Assembly: GCA_011109175.1 (NCBI GenBank)
Contig: RDEW01000009.1
Span: 764,875 to 828,874, forward strand
Source: Dicyema japonicum
Lineage: Eukaryota > Dicyemida > Rhombozoa > Dicyemidae
Length of the DNA stretch: 64,000 nucleotides
Reading direction: 5' to 3'
Shown: piece by piece, positions 12,153 to 22,034 of the stretch
Layout: each line of letters opens with the position of its first letter
Numbering within the stretch: position 1 is the stretch's first letter
Program-made: the position numbers and the translations under genes
Notes under the pieces: generated by a model
Database searches by the model: none
Seen by the model: the letters and a program-made list of their open reading frames with translations, nothing else
What the model was told of the DNA's origin: nothing

Positions 12153-15100
12153 CTATTTTTTTGATTTTTTCCGGGATTTTGACATTGACTGTATCAGACC
12201 TTCACCATTAAATCGACGTTTACTTGCCAAAAAGTTGTCAGTACTAAATAAAGTAAAATATCAATACTTTTTGAAACTGACAATCTGAGCTGGTGAAAAC
12301 TTGGCCGAGACGTCATTCCAGATTCCGTCATCTCCTTTAATAGCACAATTTTCAAGTTCAGCAGAACTTAAAGCCTTCATTTGCTTTTTTGTCCTCTCTT
12401 CCACAAGGTCATGTTCCTCGTCCTTACAATAAATTAGACTCAATACAAGCTCAGCCTCAATACTCCTCAATGGAATCGAAGTAGGAACGGAAGACTCAAC
12501 AACTTCCTCCTCTTCGCTAAGCTTTTCAAATATCTATTTATTAAACAGATCGAAAAATGAATAAATCGTGATTCAAAGTACCTGGAATAGCTTTTTCACA
12601 ATTTTATTGACAAACCCGAGGATTTGATGTTCAGGCATATCCAGGCGCTTTTCTAGCTCATTGAAACTGTGATGCTGGAGACCAAGACCAACCATAACTT
12701 GCTATGAATAAAAAATAAACAAAACAAGCTCAGACTCAGTCATCCTTAGATTAACAAGCTTTCGATTGTCCAAACACATCATAGCACATGCAGGAATCAA
12801 ATCTTTGATAAGACTGAATTCTGTCATGCTCCGACTGTATGACTCGAGACGTCTCAAATCAAATTCATTAAAGATTCTATCCAAGATATCCCTCGTGAGT
12901 GACCCATCAAGAAATAAGCCACAAATTCAACCAGAATCTAATCGAATGTCGACATCATTCAAAATGCAAGCAGCAAGCTGTGTCTCCAATTTTTTAAAGT
13001 CGAATCCCAACAATGTAAGGAACCGCTGACGAAATTCTAAAATTATAAAGTCTCAAACTAAAATAAAAGTCGTCGATTTTCTTGCTAATTTCATCCTCAA
13101 TCGAATGCATCAGAATGCAGCTGTATTCTCCTGTTAAGTTACTCTTTGAATTGAAAATCAAAAGATACCTGTGTCTGTCGAATATAAACTGGACGGAACC
13201 CACACTTCCCCCAAAATCTGTACAGAGGGAAGGATAGACCATAGGAAACTCCCATGTACTCCACAGCCTCGGCTCTGCGTTCTGTAAGCTTCATAATAAG
13301 TGGAGGGAATCCAATCTAAATATATCATTAATAGTACCTCAACTGTCTTTTCCTCATTTACATCCTCAGAGTCGTCGACCTCTTTCAAAAAAGGAAAGAA
13401 TCCACCATAATACTTCATCAGTAATGAGATAGCTCTACGCCCGTACCCATCTTGAATAAACATAATCTGATACGTTTTGACAGTCTGGATCGGTAGCAAT
13501 TCTTACAATTCTAACTCCTGAGAGTCCAGTAAAAGTTTGGTCTAAAAATTGCTGTGAGATTGTCCACGGAATAAGGTCGCCGAACGGAACTTTTCCTCTC
13601 GACAGATGATGCTGAGTAGAAGCACGTGATATTCCTCCTTCCAACGCAACTTGTATCGCGCACAACACAGTAGGTTTCTGAGAGTTCACATCATCAGTCA
13701 AAATGAAAACGTGATGAGCGGGGGCATCAGCCAACATTTGGAGATCATTGGGAGAATTCTCAGTTAAACAAATGAGATACCTTATAGTGGGAGGAAACAA
13801 AGAGAGAAACTATGCGATGAAGTAGTCTTTCACATGTTTTGTGATAGGAGAACAAACTGTCCCGATAGATGTAGTGTAATTCACGGTGCTCCGGATTGGG
13901 ATACCCCTGAGGTTTACAGTCCTTGGAAGAATTCAGACACAGCAGATCCCCGAGCCAAACCTCGATCGGATCATTCATAGAGTATCTGATTGATTCTGTG
14001 AGCTGGACCTCTCTGAACCCTCTTGCTATGGTAAATAATATAAATAACCAGATTTACTCGTAGAAGATTTACGAAGTTTGTTTATTAATTTGAGAGACAG
14101 AGATCTCCCAGTTCCCTCATATCTGGGAATAAACAACGTAACTTACCCGCTTACAGTCGAAGACATGAAAACCAAATACGGACCAATTAGGGATTCCACT
14201 ATTGGCAGAGGAATTGCCGCCGCCTCATCAATGCACAGGAAATCAGCTTGTCCCAACTTTTCAGTGGGATTTATATACTAAAATATACCAAAGACTCTAC
14301 TCTGATAGACTGTCGGTGATATCTGAATATATTGACACTGGTGACAGTATTCTGGAGAGAATGAGTGCGGTAGTGGGTATGCTTCTCGTAGCCGATCTCT
14401 TCAATCCGATAAAGACAAATTCGAAGAGCGTTTTAAGGTTTTCGGGACTTGGAGAGGTCACATATATGTTGGAATATCTGCAATAATAGCTGCATCTACC
14501 CCGAGGCAACAGCGGCTACTATGGCCAATCCCAATGCAGCTGACTTTTCCTCTTCCACGTGCTGCTGTCATAGCAACAGTCGAGTTGAAGGTATGATCTG
14601 TTATAACGTCGATGAAAGTCAGCAATGCTTTGGCCTAAAATAGATCTTTGTCGGAAACCTGATCAACAGTCTTGCACAGTTTCACTAAGGGACCGACAGG
14701 TTGATATCCTTAAGGGATTCAACAATCTGACTTAACTCAGATTCTCGTTCCTGTATTTTCTAACAAAAATGACATCCTCAACTGTACCTCTTTGGAGACA
14801 TCAACCGGTTTCATCTTGTCCACATGAGAAGTAATCGGGATCACGTTAAGGGATTCGTCGACAAACATGGCGTTGTAGCAACCCCCAAGAGAAAGTATGA
14901 AACGTTCGTTAAAACGTGCAACCACATCGCTGTGGGCCTCAGTCCTGTAGCGACTGTGGACGTCCTGAAATAAACAAAAAGCCTCACCATAGCCATTGTA
15001 TACATCTGTTTTATTGAGGTCACTGAATTTAAGAGAAATACGAGCATCCTGCCTCCCTCGACTGTTTCCACGGTACAAGACAGCGAATTAGCAGCGAAGG

Positions 15101-15551
15101 CTTCAAAGTCATAAAAATAATATAAAAATAAAACCTGAAGAACGCAAACTGAAAACGTGTTTCCAAGTATTTTGTGGGAATCCTTATAAGAGCAAAACCT
15201 TATGGGAGTGGACGTCAGAAAAACTTGAAAAGGATCATCATAGTCAATTTCCTGGGACATTTTTTTCTGTCGTTTTCTTGACATTATGTTGTAATTTCTA
15301 AAAAAAACTAATGTAATTAACGAAAACATGTTAAAATCTGGTTTATTTTTGTAGCACCAGAGAACACTGGGACGAGTTTTCACCACTGTTTTCGCAAGGA
15401 TATGATGTAAAGCTGGAATATACAATTAAGATAACATTTCCCTGCCTTCTCTCGGAGAATTACCTCCCACTACAACAAAAAGGGATCTGTGATTCTGTTG
15501 CACTGCATTTTCAATTAGTATTCTAATTCTGTTGTCCAACTTAACTGGCAT
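12153..15551 (-). CDS. NAT10: RNA cytidine acetyltransferase (NAT10/Kre33)
   Basis: NAT10 makes N4-acetylcytidine in 18S rRNA and tRNA and is required for small-subunit assembly in the nucleolus. From ATG 15551 the product begins MPVKLDNRIRILIEN and continues through RPSVLWCYKNK, VHSRYRTEAH.DVVARFNERF, the Walker A segment TAARGRGKSAA (after correcting one base), IDEAAAIPLP (helicase-like domain), then the acetyltransferase part with ISRASTQHHLSRGK, GDLIPW and ISLLMKYYGGFFP, and the C-terminal GDDGIWNDV with a lysine-rich end at 12155. About 17 introns, nearly all 22-30 nt, give roughly 980 residues against about 1025 in human. Single-base slips occur near 14700, 14560, 14385 and 13455, mostly in homopolymers. 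Two introns have non-AG ends, described under findings. The identity is certain; fine structure is partly inferred. Confidence 0.93.
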
Positions 15552-15654
15552 GTGACTATTTGAAATCAAAATTTATTTATTTTCATATATATAAATTCGA
15601 ATTTATTTAATTTCTAAAATAATTAAATTGTTAATTGTTCCCAAATAATTTCGT

Positions 15655-15735
15655 TGAAATAAAACATGCAACGTGTGATCGATTCGGCTGACGTTAAAAC
15701 TTTCTTGAATAGATAAAAGTGTATAAGTAATAAAA
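15655..15735 (+). repeat. Copy of the upstream region of the 48-kb LINE
   Basis: AAAACATGCAACGTG followed by a GATTCGGCTGACGTTAAAAC-like segment and CTCTTGA-like words matches, in order, 47915-47980 just before the long retroelement ORF. No reading frame follows here. It is probably a relic of the same element family. Confidence 0.6.
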
Positions 15736-16584
15736 AACATAAGTGGTTTACGGACAGAAAGAACATGATACTGACACATCGTGGAGATCCTGATCCGAAG
15801 GAACAACCGAGGAGACCTGATCCAACGTGATTAGGAGTAAACCCGACCCCAAAGAGCTTTTGTAGCATCGTGGGTGGAGCATCAAGCCAAACTGAGACCC
15901 TGGATTAAATTTGTAGGGATCACTTAGTTTTCTCTTTCGGTTTAAATCTGTCTTAGAATAAAGATTTGATGTCCTCTGTGTTCTATGTCCCCACAGAGAA
16001 CAATCAGCAGTCCAGGTGAGAAGGGAAGCCACCCCATGCATTGATACGATGAGATAGGGGAGAGAAAATGGTTTTTCTAAAAACCGGAATATATACTAAC
16101 TCACCCTCGCTAACTATAATGGGATGTTCGAATTCGCTTCTATTGACTACCTACACTGGGAGACTAAGATCATCCTCTTAAATGTGGAACCTATAACATC
16201 TCCGAACCTTCTCATTTTCCCATTATCAGAATATTTTAACACATCTGCAGGACTTAAATTGATTTCAAAAAATTTTTTCTCAAAGTTCCCCACTGACAAA
16301 ATCATCAATCCTGACCGAAAAATGCACTACTCCGTGTCCACTCGGAGCCCTTAAAAAACAAAGTACAGTTCGACTCTAAAAAAAGTACTGAGTATTACGA
16401 CTTTCGTAAAAGTACCGTTATTATGGAGGTACGGGATTTCTGAGTAAGACCTGACTTGACTGCACGTCGTCAGCCTTCTACGGGTTAGCAAATGTGTTAA
16501 AATCTAATTCAAACCAAATTCTTAACCCAAAAAATTAAGTCAAACCCATAAATTAACCATAAATAAACCCAATAAACTAAAGGA

Positions 16585-17885
16585 CTAAAACGCAGGACAG
16601 TCATTATCAGTACAATACTGAAGTTGCCCTTGAAACTCCCCGGTCCGGATATTCATGACAACAGAGTATATCGTGATCTAGTTTAAAACAATAAATACTC
16701 CATTCTTCAAAGGTTTTCTGCTAATAACATCCATCAAGTTATCAATCCCGACATTCTCAATATAGCAAACAAACTACATTTTGAGTCAATTTTTGCATGT
16801 ATTTGTACCCTTCCTCTCTTCTGTTGTCGGAAAATAAAGGAGATAGGTCGTGATCGTAGTTTGTTTGCAAAATAAACCAGGGATGCCCAATATTAGTCGT
16901 GTCATTCATCATCCAAATATCAATATTGTTCCTTTTCTTCGTAATCACAGCACCCTGACCTCAACAAACGAATAAACCTGCGAAGAATTCACGGATCCGA
17001 CGATAAAGTAGCAGGGAGCTATGACTTTTGTGTCCCTGAGCATTTCTATAACCTGGTCGAAAGTATCACAGCTATCCAAAACTTCCTTGAAAGAAAAGAA
17101 CTATGTTGTCTTCCTCCATTTTTATATTTTATCCACTTATATAAATCTAGAGTTAATACAAATTGGTACCCCATATTCCAGGTAACTGCCTCTGAGGTTC
17201 GACTCTTTCGTTAATTGACAAGGCAAATTTACCCTACAAATTATTTACATAACAGACAGGTTTAAAACCAGTGACCACGCCGAAAAAACCAGCCAAAGAA
17301 ACAGTCGTGTATAGCTTTTTTCCGTTTCTCGTAAAATGTATGATCACGGTGATGTTCTTTATTAGATCAGCCATAGGGAACGTGTGATTTTTGGAATTAT
17401 GTCTTAGATTATTAATAAAAGCACCCAGACATCCCGAAATCAAGGTTCCTAGCAAAAAACTGTTCTAATAATCAAACTAATTCACAGTAACCTCCATTGG
17501 AATCCTCAGCCACAATTGAAGTACAAAGTGTCGTCAACTCAATAATTGAATTCAAAAAGAATGCATATCCTTTATTTATCATTAATTTACACCTCGGGAT
17601 ATTCCAAGAAGCTTACTCCCCAGTAAATTTCCTCTCCGTAATCATTCGGAAGTCTATCTAGAGGAGGCTCAAATATTGTGTTCTAATTACCTGAAATTCC
17701 TCAATTATTTTTAATATTTCCTTTCCAAAGAAAGGTAATGATAGAATCACTCCGTCATAAAAATGTTTGAAGGCCATAATCTAAATTATTATATTCGTGT
17801 TACTCCGTCTTTGTTTGCAAGAAGCAATTCCTTCCATCTTTCTTTCGGAGATTTATCCAAGTTTACCTCAAAAGTCGGAATTCTT
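16585..17885 (-). CDS. ASAH1: Acid ceramidase / N-acylethanolamine acid amidase family
   Basis: A lysosomal N-terminal-nucleophile hydrolase that splits ceramide into sphingosine and fatty acid. Reading the minus strand: IPTFEVNLDKSPKERWKELL near 17880-17815, then LCTSIVAEDSNG with the self-processing catalytic cysteine, FFARNLDFGMS, LYTTVSLAGFFGVVTGFKP, SINER, IAPCYFIVGSVNSSQ, FILQTNYDHDLSPLFSDNRR, and a C-terminus ending NDCPAF at 16587. Introns are about 21-34 nt. A frame slip lies near 17205 around the SINER/GSYLE region. The start codon and signal peptide were not found: upstream of IPTF the frame hits a stop and a further exon is expected beyond 17885. ASAH1 is favoured over NAAA by general resemblance, but the two paralogues are hard to separate here. 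Confidence 0.88.
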
Positions 17886-18019
17886 TATGAAACCTTGATT
17901 TAATAGATTTTACTGTTTCTTGAGTCTAATAAGACCGAATATCGATATCAAGAGAAACATTTATTATTTTATTATTTTATTTATTTTTAATTAGAAATAT
18001 TTTTATTATTAAATTTAAA

Positions 18020-18256
18020 TTAATTAAAAAAATAAAACATCATCTCAACTAAACTTTTGGTTTCATGAAATAATTTATTCAATTTTTTCGAGACAACTGG
18101 AGGAATAAGTGGAAAATCGCTTCGCTTCCTAAAGAAACTTGGACGCTTAGCTACACTAAAAAGCCACGACGCACGTGAGACCCAGTGGCTACTCCAGTTG
18201 ATCTCTGTTGCAATCGTGAGAGGCAACGTAACGTCGATAATGTCGGCGGTGTCCAC
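18020..18256 (-). CDS. Unrecognised open frame, 78 residues
   Basis: Frame starting MDTADIIDVTLPLTIATEIN with an aromatic- and basic-rich middle (RPSFFRKRSDFPLIPP) and a hydrophobic end. I see no domain. It may be one exon of an otherwise unresolved gene or a chance frame; the surrounding sequence is AT-rich and repeat-bearing. Confidence 0.2.
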   Translation of the reverse strand: MDTADIIDVTLPLTIATEINWSSHWVSRASWLFSVAKRPSFFRKRSDFPLIPPVVSKKLNKLFHETKSLVEMMFYFFN

Positions 18257-18518
18257 TTTGGATAGATGGCAGTTTTAAATATGCTTTACTGGGGATAAAT
18301 TAACTGATTATTTTTCTAAAAGATTGATTTATTCAATAATTATACTGATTATTGCCAATAAATGATCACAAATTGTTTAATCACATCTTATGATCCACAA
18401 TATATATTTTTAATAAAAATTTGACAGCGACCTATTTATTTAAATATATTTGTCAGAACTGTGTCAATATATATATTTAATGTTTTTTTATTTATTGAAT
18501 TTCCAAAGTGTTATAAAT

Positions 18519-18660
18519 TAGTAGGCGGCTCTCGTGATTGAGACCTTACTCCTTCCCATGATTTTTATGGGAATACACTCAACTAGCCATTCTTCTCGAC
18601 TGTCTATCCTCATTTTTGCTAACAATGATCCGATGGCAAACAGGAAAGAAAGCGATTTGG
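18519..18660 (+). repeat. Hairpin-bearing dispersed repeat (family C), copy 1
   Basis: Starts TAGTAGGCGGCTCTCGTGAT, has the internal stem CTTCCCAT...ATGGGAA, then CACTCAACTAGCC, and continues into a shared tail (CTTCT..ACTGTCTATCCTC...AACAATGATCCGATGG). The same order of blocks occurs at 28303-28440 and 36855-36975, with a start-only echo at 18873-18910. Stem arms differ between copies while the overall fold is retained. Confidence 0.65.
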
Positions 18661-19149
18661 GTTGTAGAATCCTCAGGGTTTCCACTACGACGGACTTGAA
18701 AAACTGTCCTATAAGGACGCATATTTTTTCTTTAAATTTCGACTCTCAGAGTCCGATCCTAAGTGAGTGGCTATCATTCTGAGGCTGGAAAAGAAGAAGC
18801 CATCACACAACTAAACCCAAGTCAGGTATCTCCAACCGTTCCTCAGGAAAAAAGCCCGGCACATTTAATTTTATAAATTAGTAAACAGCTCTAGTAATTG
18901 AGAGTAAGGTAAATTTTATTAAACAAGTAAATTGAGTTTTACTTAAATTTTAAAATAAAAATTTATTTTTGTTAAAAAATCTAATAATTATGGTTTTAAA
19001 AAGTTAAAAAGTCAAAATATTTTTAATTTCGATTGTCAAAAAAAGGAATCAAAAAAGTCAAAAAATAATTTCGAAAAGTAGATTGATTTTTATATATTTT
19101 TTAATTTTTGAAACTTTATTTAACCATCAAAAAAATTACTATCTTAGCC

Positions 19150-19330
19150 ATTTCTGTTTGTTTTGTTTGTTCCTCTTTCTCCCTTTCTATTAGAGTGGCG
19201 TCATGTGATCCACCTGTCTCAGGTGGCGACCAGCGCCTGGGTGTCAATTAAAAGGATCATTTGCTCTCCCAATCCACTGAAGGGATGTTCAAACTGCAAA
19301 GAATGGACGTCTTTTACTTTTTATGCTGCT
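19150..19330 (+). repeat. Dispersed repeat (family D), copy 1
   Basis: Strongly similar, block by block, to 24690-24860: TTTCTGTTTGTT...CCTATTAGAGTGGCGTCATG-like words, TGATCCAC, GGTGGCG.CCAG, AAAGGATCATTTGCTCTCCC, TCCACTG.AGGG, then TGGACGTCTT. A part of the unit (GGCGCCCAATGCCTGGCCGG) also appears on the minus strand near 19815-19840. It contains no coding domain. Confidence 0.7.
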
Positions 19331-20168
19331 TCTTGGTCGACTTGTGTCACGTTGAAGGATTCTATTTCAGTGACAATGGAACCAGGATACACTTAATTAG
19401 TTGTTAACTGTTAACTTCTTTCTCGGTGGATCCGGGGTTAATAATAATTATCAACCTTCCTCGCCTGTCTGTTCGCTAGTTTCCTGAGGAAGGTTTGATT
19501 TTGGTTTCTGGAACAGTTCCGAAAGCGTACAATACTCGATTCTCAGCATTACTCATAATTATAATTAATTTCTTCAATGACTGTAAAGTGTCCCCCGTTG
19601 TCTTCATTTCTAGGAACTCTCAAGTTCAGAAAAAAATATAAATTGGAAGTTTTTAAAATTATCATTAAAAGTCACTCCACATCACAAGGTTAAAAAAATT
19701 AAAATTATTTCCAAAGACCAAGGGTAACCAAGCTAAATAACTCCTCGATCCTGACTCGTTCCAGCATTCCAGAACTTGTCACCAGTAACGACGTTGTCCC
19801 CGGGAAGAATTGTTGTATCCTCTTGATGCCGGCCAGGCATTGGGCGCCTCCTCAGTAAGGTGGATCCAGTGACACCATCGAAGGAAGGAAAATAATTTTG
19901 ACAAACTATCCACGTAGCACCACGCCATGTGGTTTTTCTCACAAAGTTGACAGGGGTTATACTCATCAAAGAATTTTCAGAACTCGGAGTATTATTATCC
20001 AGTCTCTGGGGGAGATAAGGTACAGACAAGTATACCAGTCATAAAGGTTAGCATGTGCAAGTGCGTACCTTGCTGAGGAAGTTGGTTAGAAGCACCACAA
20101 TAATCAGAGTTGTTAGATTTAAATCATTTAATTTTAATCAACAAAAAAATCAATGATTTAAATAGAAT

Positions 20169-20594
20169 TTGGCATCACGTCTCAAGACCGTTTGCAGACT
20201 GTGGAGGTGGAGAAAAAAAGGAAGTATGACTTTCTTGCAAACGAGATGGGGCAGATGTTTGGTTGCAAGGTCCTCGTTATTCCTATAGTAATGACGTGGG
20301 AAGGAATTGCAACAAAGTACCACAAGGGTTATCTGAAGCAGTTGGGGGTAGATAGGAAGCTCCAGACTTATCTACAGTCCACTGTGTTAAAGCGGACCCT
20401 AGAGAGCCTGACACTGGAGTATAGGAGGCAGAGCCCTGAGATGCCATATGGGCAGAGGGTTCAATTGGACAAGGCGCTCTCGGAGTTGTTTCAGCAACTA
20501 GAATCGAACCTGCCTGAGGAGGCTGGCGAACAGGCAGGCGAGGAAGGTTGTTGATTATTAAATATATTAACTTTTTTATTGTTGGTTAAATAAA
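20169..20594 (+). mobile_element. 5'-truncated copy of the 48-kb LINE (3' end only)
   Basis: From TTGGCATCACGTCTCAAGAC to the tail GGTTAAATAAA this is nearly identical to 50930-51335: the encoded segment RLQTVEVEKKRKYD through YRRQSPEMPYGQRVQLDKAL differs by only a handful of residues. The frame stays open to a TGC-TTG-TTG end at 20552. A 5' truncation with an intact 3' end is the classic result of aborted target-primed reverse transcription. It sits inside the hAT element, between the left terminal repeat and the transposase gene, so it is younger than the hAT insertion. Confidence 0.9.
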
Positions 20595-20599
20595 GTGGG

Positions 20600-21645
20600 A
20601 TGTCTGGAAGAAAGCGTGATGCCTTGTGGGTTCACTTCGATAAACGTATTATTTTGGAAAGACCTGGAGTCGAGCCAGATGCCGTAATTGCGGGAAGGAG
20701 GTACAAGGTCTCGGATGAGGCAGCATCATTTGTTATGTCGAACTAATATTGATATCCCTGAAAATCCGTCGAAACCTGAAAGTGATTTGATCAGCGAATT
20801 CCTCCCAAGGATGAGGGACCAGTCTTTAATCAATTTCGTTACTACGACGACGTCATCGAAGATAAAATTGATTGATATGCAACTCGCTAGATACATATAT
20901 TCCAGTAACAATCTTTTGCTGCTGTAGAACATCCGGAATTTGTCAAATTCGTCCAAATGCTTCTTCCTGGGTATCGATTACCCTCTCGTCATCAAATTGG
21001 TGGTCCATTGCTCGATCGTGTGTACGACCAAATACATGAAGACTGTCGGCAAAGACTCCAGGACAAGACAGTGTCTATGATGTTGGACGGGTGGAGCAAC
21101 ATTCATAATGAACTTGTTATTTGTGCGTCAGTTGTAACATCGGATGGAGAAAGCTATCTAATTGACACTGTGGACACCTCTGGATATAGCCACACCGCGG
21201 AGAATCTTCAATCTGTTGCTTTAGCCTCTGAAAGTCCGCCGAGCAACGGTTTGGATGTTCCACTTCTTTGCGAATCTAATGGACCAACACGTTGTGGGAG
21301 ATCTCTTTCAACTGCTAAGATTGACCTCGCCTTGGAGTATTGTGCTGAACATTATGAATATGCTCTTCCGACTCTGATTAATTTCAGAGCAAAAGCTGAT
21401 CCATTCAAACTATACATGTTCGCTCCGAATTTATTGAGCAAAGTATCACCTATAGCTTGGTGGGAGTCGAACTCTTACCAGTTACCTTGAAGTAATTTCA
21501 CTCTGCAAAAAAATTCTTGGAGCAGTTGCTTCCACAGGTGGAATAGAACGAATTTTTTCGACTTTTGGATTCTTAAATTCAAATGTACGAAATAGCTGGG
21601 AATCGAAAAAGCTGCCAAACTTGTCTTTGTTTACAAGCTTTTAAA
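20600..21645 (+). pseudogene. hAT transposase, internally deleted and frame-broken
   Basis: The frame starts MSGRKRDALWVHFDKR at 20600, a BED-finger-like beginning (RYKVSDEAASFVMSN) lacking clear zinc cysteines. From 20957: LLPGYRLPSRHQIGGPLLDR, MMLDGWSNIHNELVICASVV (DGWS motif) and DTSGYSHTAENLQ, all typical of hAT. The end, after a frame change near 21488, reads GAVASTGGIERIFSTFGFLN, the hAT dimerisation domain. The stretch between (21220-21430) is shorter than in a full transposase, so catalytic core sequence has been lost. It is not expected to work. Confidence 0.85.
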
Positions 21646-21825
21646 TAAATACGATTTCCATTGTTTTTATTTTTACTTTGTTTCCGAATAAAAATCATTT
21701 AATCGAAAAAATCTGATTTAAATCAAAAAATCAAATTTTTCTATTTTTTCATAAAAATCATGATTTTTAACAACCCTGACAATACAATACAAAAACTGTT
21801 GTAAATGTGAGGACAAATTCTCTTT

Positions 21826-21990
21826 TGTATACACCTGTTCAAACTCTTTTTACTGATCGAGGTGATTAAATAGACATAAAAACCTTGCGACTTCTCATAT
21901 CTGTATTAGTTGATACCATAATAGGGGAAATTAAAATATAGATTTACTTGTGTATTATATATATAACTTGGACATCATTTATGGGAATTG
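21826..21990. repeat. Family B repeat, copy 2 (inverted relative to copy 1)
   Basis: Read on the minus strand this matches 9172-9395 through ATGATGTCCAAGTTATATA, ACACAAGTAAATCTATATTT, ATCAACTAATACAGATATGA and AGTAAAAAGAGTTTGAACAG. It directly abuts the right end of the hAT element and overlaps the 21-base tandem repeat. Confidence 0.7.
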
Positions 21991-22034
21991 GGTCATCATT
22001 TATGGGAATTGGGTCATCATTTATGGGATTGAGT
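21973..22034 (+). repeat. Tandem repeat, 21-base unit, three copies
   Basis: Unit CATCATTTATGGGAATTGGG plus T at 21973-21993, 21994-22014, and a third copy one base shorter and slightly changed at 22015-22034. The right end of copy 1 of family B (9487-9527) carries one perfect and one degenerate unit. Confidence 0.9.

Larger units (their letters stand above)
20105..21778 (+). mobile_element. hAT transposon with terminal repeats and target duplication
   Basis: Left end CAGAGTTGTTAGATTTAAAT at 20105 and right end (read inward on the minus strand) CAGGGTTGTTAAAAATCATG ending at 21778 are matching terminal inverted repeats of hAT type. The 8 bases outside are acaataat on the left (20097-20104) and acaataca on the right (21779-21786): the hAT-typical 8-bp target duplication with two differences. 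Inside lie a LINE 3' fragment (20169-20594) and the remains of the transposase gene. The element is therefore an insertion of moderate age that later received a LINE. Confidence 0.85.

Noticed and set aside
14078-14643. Plus-strand open frames over NAT10 (and those over DMC1, acid ceramidase and importin alpha)
   Set aside because: They are antisense shadows of conserved exons and show no homology of their own.
15401-15440. A GC-AG intron of 33 nt as the first intron of NAT10
   Set aside because: It restores the frame between VVVGGNSPRE and LHHILAK, but an ordinary GT donor 10 bases further with a one-base error fits as well; I did not count it as evidence for non-GT donors.
12153-15551. NAT10 as a pseudogene because of its frame breaks
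   Set aside because: The protein signal remains strong on both sides of each break, the breaks are single-base and mostly in homopolymers, and introns are intact. Error is the better explanation.
20192-20554. A 120-codon host gene
   Set aside because: It is the C-terminal part of the LINE protein at 48-51 kb, copied into the hAT element.
21973-22034. CRISPR-like array
   Set aside because: The 21-base units are directly adjacent without spacers, and the genome is eukaryotic.
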